A DNA stretch of 64,000 bases, from NCBI GenBank assembly GCA_963691705.1, contig OY829539.1, positions 14,200,501-14,264,500 on the forward strand, written 5' to 3'. Of the stretch, positions 46,616-55,385 are shown piece after piece. Numbering within the stretch: the stretch's first letter is position 1; each line of letters opens with the position of its first letter. Source of the DNA: Viola odorata (Eukaryota; Streptophyta; Magnoliopsida; Malpighiales; Violaceae). The notes below the pieces were generated by a model. The model was not told the origin of the DNA. It ran no database searches and worked only from the letters and a program-made list of their open reading frames with translations. The position numbers were made by a program, and so were the translations under genes.

Positions 46616-46695
46616 AGGCTGAGTTAGAGATGCAGAAAGGGGAGCTGGCCTCGATGGAGTACCTTTGGCAGAAGAACTCTGATGTCCAGGATTGA
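46528..46695 (+). CDS. ORF1 remnant of element D (55 codons)
   Basis: A short frame from ATG 46528 to TGA 46693. Its first 22 residues (MSAPTLLSLDIFGERSFNDQ...) are the start of ORF1 as in element A (9881), and its last 27 (LEMQKGELASMEYLWQ...) are ORF1's C-terminal coiled coil as in A (8470-8391). The roughly 440 codons between are missing, yet the frame is kept and ends at the normal stop. It could still make a small coiled-coil peptide, or be an accident of an in-frame deletion. Confidence 0.55.
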   Translation: MSAPTLLSLDIFGERSFNDQALQSGITTLEAELEMQKGELASMEYLWQKNSDVQD

Positions 46696-47458
46696 CACCT
46701 TCACGGGAAGACTCGGATATCAGCAAACCTTTTCTTTTTATGTAAACTAGGATCCCTAACTTCATCTAGTCTAGCCATTTTTGATGAATTTAGGTAGCTG
46801 GCTAGTTCACTACATCTTGTAAAAACTTTTAATAAAGTCGTGCTCTTTCGGATATTTATTAAATCGCCTCAACTTTCCATTACCCCTCCAATACAAACTC
46901 AAAAAACCATCGCAAAACAAAAAGAGAAAATCCCTCCGGGATAAACACAATCGTCTCACCAAAATTCCGAAAAATCAGACCAAGTATTCAAAACATCTGA
47001 GTATCGCTCACTCATGGCCATGTATTCCTAGTTTATCACAAAAACTCCAAGTTCATAAAAAGATTGTCGTCTCTCCCCTCGGCTGAGTTTACCAGGCGTT
47101 AGGCCCTGCGTTATTTGAGACCACACAGTAAAAGAGATCTTCCTAGCATGGCGGCATTGGTTTCCCCTGTTGATTTGGATTTCGCAGATAGCATCTCAGA
47201 TTGCTCTATATCGTTGGAATGAATAGAGGCTTCCTTCGCTTATCATCCACAACCAGGAGATCACGCCCTGAAAATATCAAGTAAAAGTGTGGCCGGAAAA
47301 TGAATGAGCAACGTGGAGGCCTCGGGATCGCCCATCACCTGCATATTCCCACTTGTACTTACTATTTTTTCGTATTTTCTTTTTTCAGGTTCACGATAGC
47401 TCCTCGGAAGCAAGCTACTCCGCACAGGCTCCCTTTAACTAGACTTCAAAAATGAAAA
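46696..47458 (+). other. Spacer between ORF1 remnant and gag, element D
   Basis: No supported frame. Similar to 7612-8390 of element A over most of its length, so the region is an element feature, not filler. Confidence 0.6.
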
Positions 47459-49027
47459 ATGCCTGAATCAGCTAAGATCGATGAAGCACTAACAGCTAGA
47501 ATCGCTGAGTTAGAGGAGCAAGTTAGGATCACTACAGAAAGAGCCACCAGGGCCGAAAAGGAAAGAGATGAAGTTGTCACCGAAGTGCCACCGGGTTTTG
47601 ATCTCCCTCAAACAAAAGGACCTCCCTCTTCGCTCACCGTCGCGGGACCTTCCGTACTCCCACCACTTTCTGGCCCCCCGGGCCATTGGAGATGGGATAA
47701 TCCCTTCACTGTACCCACCACTGCAAATCCTACAGTTAAGGCGGGTGAAGAGATCTCCCCGTCACTTCAGCACCTTTCAATCAACCCTGCTGTGGACCCC
47801 AGCAAGAGCCAGGCCTACCTAGAGAACTTGTATCTCCCTCCTATTCCTCCGAGCACAGTTCCCGGACCTGTGGGAACTCAGCCTCTTATTTTCAACCTAG
47901 CACGACCTCAGTTCTCGTCAGAACCTATGCTACCCTTCGGTTCTAACCCCATCGGAGCTGAGCAACCGAAAAGTGACCGACTGAATCTACTCGAAGAAAG
48001 ACTTCGAGCAATTGAAGGGGCTGATCCATTTGCCCCTACCGGCCCTGCCGATATGTGTATGGTCCCCGGGATCGTTATACCTCCGAAGTACAAGATCCCT
48101 GACTTCGAAAAATATACTAGGGAAGAGTGCCCAAAGACCCACCTCAGAGCATACTGCAATAAGATGGCCGAGATGATCCACAACGAGCCGTTGTTGATAC
48201 ATCTATTCCGAGAAAGCTTGACCAAGCACGCCCTAACTTGGTATATGGGTCTAGACAGAGCCAGGATCAGGACATGGAGAGACCTATCCGATGCCTTCTA
48301 CAGGCAATACAAATTCAACTTGGAAGTTACACCAGACCATTCTGATCTACAGGATCTAGAGAAGAGGACCGACAAATCAGTGAAGACTTACGCTCAGAGG
48401 TGGAGAGGGCTAGCATCTAGAATTTCTCCTCCGCTAAATGACAAAGAACTCTCGTCAATTTTCATAAACACTTTCAAGGCTCCCTACTACACTTATCTTA
48501 TATCCAATCCATCAAATAACTTTTCCGACATAGTCATGGTGGCTGAGAGAGTTGAACAAGGAATTAAGTCTGGGAGGATCACCGCTTCCACACCAGAAGA
48601 AACGCTTAAAGGAGCACCTATCATGAAGGAAGATGTCATCTTTGTCTCCCCGGGACCTAGTAACCGGCAACCTTCCCCATCACCTCCACCACATATCCCA
48701 CAAAAGAACCAACACACCCATTGGAACAGGAAACCGCTACCACCTCTTCCCATTCCTTTAGAGGAAATTTACGAGCATCTCTTGGCAGCCGGGCAAATTG
48801 CGCCAATCCCGATTCAGCCTATACAACCTCCTTACCCGAAGTGGTACAACCCTATTGCTAGATGCACGTACCACGCCGGAGCTCAAGGCCACGCCATAGA
48901 AGACTGCTCTGCCCTTAGAGGAAAGGTTAATCACTTGATCGAGAACAAATGCATCTCTTTCGAAGGTTCTAGCATGACCATCAACCCTATTCCAAATCAT
49001 GCTTTGGGTAGTGGAAGGATGATATAG
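47459..49027 (+). CDS. gag: gag of element D, intact frame
   Basis: 522 codons without interruption. Residues 10-40 form a coiled coil (LTARIAELEEQVRITTERAT), residues 45-190 are Pro-rich and low in charge, and residues 200-350 are the retrotransposon gag domain (KTHLRAYCNKMAEMIHNEPL, HALTWYMGLDRARIRTWRDL, VKTYAQRWRGLASRISPPLN). Residues 380-430 are a Pro/Ser/His linker, followed by a CX2HX5HX4C knuckle CTYHAGAQGHAIEDC near residue 480. The ATG used in A is out of frame here by one extra A; the next ATG (47459) is in frame. Normal Ogre gag-pro would continue into protease, but here a stop comes soon after the knuckle. It is the only long element frame in the window with no break, so the protein may still be expressed. 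Confidence 0.9.
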   Translation: MPESAKIDEALTARIAELEEQVRITTERATRAEKERDEVVTEVPPGFDLPQTKGPPSSLTVAGPSVLPPLSGPPGHWRWDNPFTVPTTANPTVKAGEEISPSLQHLSINPAVDPSKSQAYLENLYLPPIPPSTVPGPVGTQPLIFNLARPQFSSEPMLPFGSNPIGAEQPKSDRLNLLEERLRAIEGADPFAPTGPADMCMVPGIVIPPKYKIPDFEKYTREECPKTHLRAYCNKMAEMIHNEPLLIHLFRESLTKHALTWYMGLDRARIRTWRDLSDAFYRQYKFNLEVTPDHSDLQDLEKRTDKSVKTYAQRWRGLASRISPPLNDKELSSIFINTFKAPYYTYLISNPSNNFSDIVMVAERVEQGIKSGRITASTPEETLKGAPIMKEDVIFVSPGPSNRQPSPSPPPHIPQKNQHTHWNRKPLPPLPIPLEEIYEHLLAAGQIAPIPIQPIQPPYPKWYNPIARCTYHAGAQGHAIEDCSALRGKVNHLIENKCISFEGSSMTINPIPNHALGSGRMI

Positions 49028-49117
49028 GGCTCGACCTTTTGCGTGAAGAAGTCTGGGGGGGGGGGGGGGGGGGGCTATGAGTAATTAGACCGCCGCCACC
49101 CATCCTGATGTCTCTTT
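49028..49117 (+). pseudogene. pro: Protease C-terminal stub with poly-G tract, element D
   Basis: After gag's stop a few codons match the end of A's protease region (VKKSG). A run of 20 G follows (49055-49074) where A has only four G, and then PDVS-like codons just before the intron donor. The catalytic protease core has been deleted. Confidence 0.6.
49055..49074 (+). repeat. Poly-G tract (20 G)
   Basis: An uninterrupted run of 20 G. A second run of 12 G is at 49870-49881. Such runs can form G-quadruplexes and are prone to length change or assembly error. Confidence 0.9.
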
Positions 49118-49233
49118 GTAATACGCATGCATGTTTTGTTGTCTTTTATAGGAACTTGTGTTCCCCTTCAGTTTAAAAATAAATAAATATATTTAACCCC
49201 CTCTTCGAGCGTCTTGTACTATTCGCGTTTCAG
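49118..49233 (+). other. Putative Ogre intron, element D
   Basis: 116 bases from TCTCTTT/GTAATACG to CGCGTTTCAG/GATG. Same donor, acceptor and phase as 3088-3233 in element A, and the exon sequences on both sides are homologous. Confidence 0.65.
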
Positions 49234-49470
49234 GATGAATGTTGATTCAGTGGGTTTTGATAAACCCTATGTCTTTACCGATGAAGAAAGTATCCACAAT
49301 TAAGAATAAGGCCGGGATTCCACGCAAATCGGTCAATTTAAGAGAAAGGGCAGAAAAGGAGATAGTCCCTCATCAGGAGAAGTCTTGGGGGCAAGCAATG
49401 AAGTTCAAAGGGATGTTGATCCAAAAGCACAAAACTCAAACGTCCACCATAGTCGAGCCTGCGACTTTAA
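49234..49470 (+). pseudogene. pol: Start of RT frame, element D
   Basis: A stub that starts MNVDSVGFDKPYVFTDEESI, the counterpart of A's second exon. Stops follow within 20 codons, and the last recognisable part is LGASNEVQRDV (A: LGASNENQKLV, 2915-2890). The RT proper begins after this in A and is absent here. Confidence 0.65.
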
Positions 49471-50689
49471 ACCAGGGCGCTTCGTGGGAGGCAACCCACG
49501 CGTTCTTTTCAATTATTCTATCTTTCGTTAATTGTAAAATTCAACATCTCGAGATACCTTTTCCCTATGAATTTACTATTTAACTGTCTCTTCGTTTCAG
49601 TGCAATGAGGCTTGTAAACTTGGGGGCAAGAGAATGAAGTGACGACCAAAAGAAGGCGTTGAAAAATGTCAGAGCTCATTTTTCAGGGAAGTTGTCCTTT
49701 TCCATTTTTGCAATTTCCGTTTCCGCAATTTATGTTTTCGCGAGTTACACTTCCACGATTTTTAAACTCCGACAATTTATGTTGTTGCAAGAGTGTGTGC
49801 GTCATGTTGGCTAAAATTCTTAGTTTCCGCAAAATTTTCTCTTTATACATGTGCAACTTGGGCTAAAAAAGGGGGGGGGGGAACAAAAATCCCACGTTTT
49901 GAACGTTTTTGAATCAAGCATATTCATCACTTTATCACGACACGGATGACTTGTGCGTTCATTAGTAATTATATGAAACATACATGATCTTGTCTGTTAG
50001 CTCTTATATCTATGGCATGTTTAGACGTAAGCAATCACAAAACATATCCCTATGAGTATTTTGGGCCTTCACGCCTTGTTTCTTTCATGAGTGTAAGGGC
50101 CTGACTAGATGCTAGTTGAGTTCACATAATATCCAGGGTACATGCGCAATTAGACATGGGATAGCTATAAAATGACATGGGACTTTTACGATTTTCTCCA
50201 CTTTTTTCGTTTCTTCCCTCTTTCCACCATTATGTCATCACTCCCCAAAGATTCAATATCACTCATACCCCGGGAGCCAAAGAGCAGTTTCAGCTAAGAT
50301 TGCCAGCCAGAAGTACGAGCACGTCAGGTTCAAAAACATGATGAAAGAGACGGAAAAGGTCAACAGGAGATCGCTAAGGACTATCACCGAAGAAGCAGCA
50401 ACGACGAAGGCCGAGGCCTCAAGACAAAAGGGGAAGAGATCAAGACGAAGGTTGTGCTTGCTCTGCTCTGTTGCATTTCCAATCAAATCAAAAGGGGGGG
50501 AATATATAATAAAAAAAATAAAAATAAAAAGAGAAAAAGAAAAAAAAAAAAAAGGGAGAAAAAAAAAGAGAAAAAAGAGAGGAAAAAAGAAGAAAAGAAA
50601 AGAGAGAGGGGAATAGGGAAAAGAAAAGAAAAGAGAGAAATGCTCAGAGACATTCGAAGAATACAAACAGTCGAAGAGCCAAAACAAGC
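49471..50689 (+). other. Non-coding 3' region of D, first part
   Basis: No supported coding sequence. Pieces rich in TTTCCGCAATTTATG-like words near 49690-49780 resemble LTR-type sequence of the same family. A Lys-rich frame at 50338-50616 and a Phe/Ser-rich frame on the other strand are produced by the purine tract and are not genes. Confidence 0.6.
50526..50613 (+). repeat. 88-base homopurine tract
   Basis: Only A and G from 50526 to 50613, in an A-rich region extending to about 50640. Such tracts can form triplex DNA and often arise by slippage. Confidence 0.9.
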
Positions 50690-51000
50690 ACAGCCCGGGG
50701 ACAACTCAATTCGAGAAATCTCGAAGAAAACTTTCCCCAGTGAACTCGAGTAAAAAGGCCCAAGGCCAACTCGAGAAATCTCAAAGCAACCTTCCCCAGT
50801 GAACCCGAGCAAAAAAGGGTCGACGATACTCCCTAGTAAAGACTCGAGAAAAAGGGCCCAAGGCCAACTCAAGTAGTAGATCTCGAAGCAAGCATCCCTA
50901 GTGAGAACTCAAGAAGAAAAGGGCCCAAGGCCAACTCAAGGAATCTCGAAGAAAACATTCTCTAGCAAAGAATAGAGGAAAAGGGCCCCTGGCCTACCGG
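50690..51000 (+). repeat. Degenerate tandem repeat of about 65-75 bases
   Basis: About four imperfect copies built on GGCCCAAGGCCAACTCGAGA, ATCTCGAAG and CCCCAGTGAACTCGAG. Divergent copies suggest an older array than the one at 51910. Confidence 0.75.
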
Positions 51001-51717
51001 AAAGCACCCCCAGCCAGGATCCCAGAGCTCACGCACTTTGTTCAGGAATCATCCCCAGCAAAAAGTGAAAGAGCTCGCACACCCCGCCCTCATCCAGGCC
51101 AATCAACAAAGCATCATTCATCAAAAACCTTCCAACTCATCAGCAAAGCAATCTTTTCCAAAACAAGCTCCTCTCCGGACATTTCATGTCCTTTCATTCT
51201 TTTCCGTAAAAGTCTCATCGATTATTAGAACGCCCATGCATGTGCATCTTCATTTGAAGTCTATTCACTCGGATTGACATTGCGAATTGAAAATTATGTA
51301 TCATGTTAGCTGCATCTCTATTCGCGTAAAACACTTAGCCTTGTTTCAGAGCGTGAGTGCAAACACTAATATCAGGTGAGGATTGCTTACGGCTGCAAGT
51401 TCTGGGAAAGTCTTGTCCTTGAGGTCGTTATTTCTTGAATAAGACGTAGACGTTATCTAGACTTGAATCAATCATGTTCACATAACGAAAAGTGAACGAA
51501 CATTTTCTCCAAAAAAGAGAAAAAAGGCTTGAATTTATTTTCTTAAACAAAGAAATCATTTTCATTCCAAACAAAAAAAACTTGGGGGCAAGCCATGGGT
51601 TAAAGGTAGGAATATTTGATATTTCTCACAGGTCAATTGCTCTCTCCTTTTTCTATCTATTGCTACTTTGTATTTGCTTCCTTCCAATTTGGAGGACACA
51701 GATATGCTCCAGTGAAA

Positions 51718-51910
51718 CCTCAACCATGGGTCTTCGATGACAACATCGTTGTAAAGCTCTGACCTTGGATTTTCATCAAAATCCAATCAAACGTCGAATG
51801 GAGAACATCACCACTCCTCAACCATGGGTCTTCGATGACAACATCGATGTAAATCCCTCACCATCTTGGATTTTCATCAAAATCCAATCAAACAGAGTAC
51901 GTTACCACTC
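51718..51910 (+). repeat. Two-copy 98-base direct repeat
   Basis: CCTCAACCATGGGTCTTCGA followed by TGACAACATCG occurs at 51718 and again at 51816. Both copies continue to TTGGATTTTCATCAAAATCC and are almost identical apart from short differences. Confidence 0.9.
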
Positions 51911-52790
51911 CCCACATCTTGTCTGTCTAGCGTTGTGTTCAGGTCACGTCCCCACATCGTGTCTTAAAAAGTTGTGTTCAGGTCACGTCCCCACATCTTG
52001 TCTGTCTAGCGTTGTGTTCAGGTCACGTCCCCACATCGTGTCTTAAAAAGTTGTGTTCAGGTCACGTCCCCACATCTTGTCTGTCTAGCGTTGTGTTCAG
52101 GTCACATCCCCACATCCTGTCTTAAAAAGTTGTGTTCAGGTCACGTCCCCGCATCGTGTCTTAAAAAGTTGTGTTCAGGTCACGTCCCCACATCTTGTCT
52201 GTCTAGCATTGTGTTCAGGTCACGTCCCCGCATCGTGTCTTAAAAAGTTGTGTTCAGGTGACGTCCCCACATCTTGTCTGTCTAGCGTTGTGTTCAGGTC
52301 ACGTCCCCACATCGTGTCTTAAAAAGTTGTGGTCAGGTCACGTCCCCACATCTTGTCTGTCTAGCGTTGTGTTCAGGTCACGTCCCCACATCGTGTCTTA
52401 AAAAGTTGTGTTCAGGTCACGTCCCCACATCTTGTCTGTCTAGCATTGTGTTCAGGTCACGTCCCCACATCGTGTCATTTAAAAAGTTATGTTCAGGTCA
52501 TGTCCCCACATCTTGTCTGTCTAGCGTTGTGTTCAGGTCACGTCCCCACATCGTGTCATAAAAGGTTGTGTTCAGGTCACGTCCCCACATCGTGTTGTTA
52601 ATGTCATGTCTGGTCACGTCCGCTCGTGTCATCTAATAATGTTGTCTCTGGTCACGTCCGCACATGTTGTCTGTTAAGCGTTGTAAAGGGTCACGTCCTC
52701 ACATCGTGTTGTTAATGTCATGTCTGGTCACGTCCGCACATGTCATCTGTTAATATTGTGTCAGGTCATGTCCCTACACCATATCTTGAA
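51910..52790 (+). repeat. Minisatellite with alternating 39/40-base units
   Basis: Two unit types alternate: CCCACATCTTGTCTGTCTAG plus CGTTGTGTTCAGGTCACGTC (40 bases), and CCCACATCGTGTCTTAAAAA plus GTTGTGTTCAGGTCACGTC (39 bases). They make a dimeric higher-order unit of about 79 bases, repeated up to about 52610. More diverged units continue to about 52790 (GTCTGGTCACGTCCGCACAT). Every unit carries a GGTCACGTCC core. Open frames across it are repeat artefacts. Confidence 0.95.
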
Positions 52791-52879
52791 AATTCATAAA
52801 CAGTCACCCCAAATATCAAATCAACATCAGGGCGAAGGTATGTTACCGTCATTCAATATCCCAGCGAAGGACATCTGAA

Positions 52880-53080
52880 TCAGCAGTTCTCCTCCTCCCA
52901 GAGTGACATCAACTATCTCCTCCCAGAGCGACATCAATCAACTCCTCCCAGAGTGATATCCACGGCCGACATCATCAATTTTGTAAAACACCTTTAAATC
53001 CCAGTGAGAACATCAATCAATCTCCTCCTCCCAGGGCGACATCAATCAACTACCTCCTCCTAGAGCGACATCATCACCGT
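52880..53080 (+). repeat. Short CTCCTCCCAGAG-GACATCA repeats
   Basis: Four to six irregular copies of CTCCTCCCAGAGYGACATCA-like words separated by 10-40 bases, following the larger minisatellite. Confidence 0.7.
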
Positions 53081-53136
53081 AAGCTGGAGATAAGACCTGC
53101 TGTGTCGCCAAAATTCGGATATATAGGGGCAACTGT

Positions 53137-53184
53137 CTTTACTGCTTATCAAATACTTCGATAAGACAGTAAAGAGGGGGCAAC
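53137..53184 (+). other. Hairpin and polypurine tract before the 3' LTR of D
   Basis: TCTTTACTGCTTATC (from 53137) can pair with GATAAGACAGTAAAGA (to 53175) with one bulge and a loop of about nine bases. AAAGAGGGGGCAAC (53171-53184) then touches the LTR start, a good polypurine tract for plus-strand priming. GGGGCAACTGT occurs on both sides of the hairpin. Confidence 0.7.
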
Positions 53185-53505
53185 TGTTGATACCCGAATT
53201 TTGACGCCATTTTTAATTAATTTTAGCATTTCTGTTATTTAGTTAATTTACTGGCATTTTCAGTGGATTTACAGTCATTAGCATTTTTAAGTGTCTCCTC
53301 GCATTTTAGCATCATCGTTAGCATCGTCAGCTTTCAAAATAGCATTTTTAATTTTTCATCGCGTATTTTCATTATTATTATCATTATTATTTTTAGCCTT
53401 ACAAATCACATTTTTTATTATCTGACAGTCGTTTGCTAGTTTTTTCTTTGTTTTAGGTCATCGCATGAATTTTAGGATTTTTAGTATTTTAGCGCATTTT
53501 TAGTA
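53185..53505 (+). repeat. 3' LTR of element D, first 321 bases only
   Basis: TGTTGATACCCGAATTTTGA and onward, about 98% like 42978-43300 with a 12-base ATTATT-type length difference. Similarity ends at TTTTTAGTA (53505), where B sequence begins. Confidence 0.92.
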
Positions 53506-53714
53506 GCCCCGATCCTGGACTGAATGGGCGTCATCATTCCCCGAAGCTCCAGCACATCTTCACCAGTCTCCAGGAAGCTGACGTCACCCTTAGTGAGATT
53601 TTTGAGGTATAGGGCTTCGGAAATCAGAACGTTTCTAGTAAGATAGTCCATGAAGAAATGATAAATGAGAAGCAGAGAGAATGTAAAGAATCTGCACCGA
53701 AAAGAGGATCGCAT
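53506..53714 (-). pseudogene. Antisense ORF remnant of element B
   Basis: From ATG 53656 the minus strand encodes MDYLTRNVLISEALYLKNLT, then GDVSFLETGEDVLELRG, similar to the antisense ORF near C's 3' LTR (39714). It is cut after about 50 residues by the junction with element D. It shows that B too had the antisense region. Confidence 0.6.
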
Positions 53715-53869
53715 TTATAGATCCGAAGTAGTAGCTGCTCACCAGGGCATGCCCCTCGAAAATTGGGTCATTCCGTTATCCCACAGCAGTCAGGGAGATA
53801 GGCTAACGTGGAACCCTTGGTGGACGCCCGAGATACTCAATTGGAGTACAGACCGAAATCCAGAAGAAT

Positions 53870-54046
53870 GTAAGACCGCACAATTTGTAGGTGGCCTACA
53901 GTGTAAAACCGCGTCAATATTGCAGGTAGCTCCGAGCAGTGTAAAACCGCGTCAATATTGCGGGTAGCTACAGCGTAAAACCGCACAAATTGTAGGTAGT
54001 TGATGGCGTAAAACCGTGTCGGTGTTGCAGGCGGCTTACAGCAAGG
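53870..54046 (+). repeat. Tandem repeat of about 36 bases in B's 3' region
   Basis: About five copies of a GTAAAACCGCGTCAATATTG plus CAGGTAGCTCCGAGCA-type unit, with variants GCACAAATTGTAGGTAGTTG and GTGTCGGTGTTGCAGGCGGC. Unrelated in sequence to the arrays of C and D. Confidence 0.85.
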
Positions 54047-54607
54047 CTGGATCCAACGAGCTTGGATAGAAAAAGTGACATCAACGACACCCCGATATAT
54101 GCGGGTGAAAGCCTCTAAGGGTAACTAATGTTTATCATTGCATGATATTTTTACTAACATGACAAAGCCACATTTGAGAATGTGCAGGAAAAATAATAAA
54201 ATATCACCTTCAGAACGATATTCGGAGCTACGAGGAGGTAACGCCGTAACGCCCTACCTTGCCGATATTGATCATATAAACCGTGTCGTGGGAAACACCA
54301 ACATTATCAGTTTGGGTATATCGCTGGCGTTATCGATTCTGGTTTATGACCGGCGTTATCGCTACAACCTCATCACTGTCAACTTGGTCGACATCCTCTC
54401 TGTGGCCAATAGTTATCGCCAGCGATCGGTTCACGTTACCTGCTTCGCTATCGTGTATCTAGTACAAAGATGCCAAGTTTTGACTGATACCAGGAATGAA
54501 TAGGCATGGTTTGAATGATAAAAGAGTCAGAAAAACTCGAAGACCCTCACGAATCTGCCGCGATGCAAAGGACAGAACACTCCTCCAAAAGCCGAGAAAG
54601 GAAGCCC
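54047..54607. other. 3' non-coding part of element B
   Basis: No supported gene. Several GC-rich GATAACGCC-like words (54240-54430) resemble words in LTR B but no LTR end is present. Confidence 0.5.
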
Positions 54608-54643
54608 TTGGTAAACACTTGGGCTCGTTTTCAGTTGGGCTTA
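54608..54643 (+). other. Conserved pre-LTR segment of element B
   Basis: Same 36-base segment as at 39881-39916 in C, two differences, directly before the 3' LTR. Confidence 0.55.
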
Positions 54644-55164
54644 TGATAACAATTGATGAAACACCAACGGTACATTCGTCTTGCCATCCCAAGTCAAGGC
54701 CGGATCACTGTAGACCTTGACTGGCGACAGCCACCCAGCTACCACCCTTATTAGCCGAGGAATCCTGGGATGGTCGATATCAGCGGGGGGAAGAGGGGGC
54801 ACGCGGCATCTTCCCATCCCAGACAGCCTCAACAACATCTCACTGGCGATACCTCGTCGGCGATATCCTATCCTGCTGACGCATGCTGACGTCATCTTGG
54901 GCGTTATCTTCCCCCGATAACGCCCACCCCTGTGGGTAACATCCTTTCTTTTGCCTATAAATACCACTCATTTCTAGATCAAAGGTAAGACCAAAATTAC
55001 TACCCGAATCTCTGCCAAATTTCACAGCCATACTAACTTAAGCATCGGAGTGTCTACGCCGGGCCCCCCCCTCCGGCGCTTTGCAGGTACGACGGACTGC
55101 CTCCACAGTGACTACAGACGGCCATAATCTCTACCCCGCTTTCCTAGAAGTCTTAATCTTATCA
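54644..55164 (+). repeat. 3' LTR of element B
   Basis: 521 bases, TGATAACAATTGATG to TCTTAATCTTATCA, followed by TTAAA (55165-55169). Relative to the 5' copy it lacks about 14 bases in the GC-rich part near 54790. Confidence 0.93.
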
Positions 55165-55385
55165 TTAAATAATTTCAGAACTTCCCTTTCACACACAACC
55201 GTTTGTGGATTCTCAAAAATAAAATACAACTTAACGTTAGGTGACAAAAGATATTGTGTATAGCAGTAAGAGGTTCGATCTTCATTGACAGTCAGACTAA
55301 TCTAAGTTCCAATAAATATGACCAAACAAAACAAATAAGAAAAAGGGTGTTTTTGAGAGATGAGTTGAAAAAAGAATTAAGAAGG
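55165..55385 (-). repeat. 5' LTR end of element E and adjoining internal bases
   Basis: 55165-55203 is the internal remainder of E. From about 55204 the sequence matches the LTR at 19898 onward (AAAATAAAATACAACTTAAC, GGTGACAAAAGATATTG, AATCTAAGTTCCAATAAATA) until 55385, where the inverted-repeat element begins. No clear primer site could be recognised next to the LTR end, so the boundary is approximate. Confidence 0.65.

Larger units (their letters stand above)
42978..53505 (+). mobile_element. Element D: gag-only Ogre-like deletion derivative
   Basis: 5' LTR 42978-45994, tRNA-Arg-like primer site, leader ORF, a shrunken ORF1, an intact gag, an intron-like segment, a pol stub, a 3.6 kb non-coding 3' region rich in tandem repeats, a polypurine tract and the first 321 bases of the 3' LTR (53185-53505). 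Protease, RT, RNase H and integrase are missing. The two LTR parts differ at about seven sites in 320, so D is younger than B or C by this crude measure. The right end is cut by a deletion that joins it to B's antisense region. D is in opposite orientation to its relative A. Confidence 0.9.
23042..55169 (+). mobile_element. Element B: Tat-like retrotransposon hosting C and D
   Basis: LTRs at 23047-23580 and 54644-55164 are in direct orientation and flanked by the identical target duplication TTAAA (23042-23046 and 55165-55169). B therefore inserted as one element into E and grew to about 32 kb by internal insertions of C (25317-40493) and D (42978-53505). Its own parts are gag (23667-25316, resuming at 40494), protease, RT and part of RNase H (to about 42977), and the distal antisense ORF region (53506-54643). 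Integrase and most of the antisense region are missing because of a deletion that also cut D. By eye the LTRs differ at about 28 positions plus indels. Confidence 0.93.

Noticed and set aside
50259..50872. Open frames rich in Phe/Ser (minus) and Lys/Glu (plus)
   Set aside because: They are translations of the A/G tract and its surroundings; no domain and extreme composition.
51765..52561. Open frames reading CSGHVPTSCL repeatedly
   Set aside because: Produced by the minisatellite unit length; no start context, and frames change where the unit length changes.
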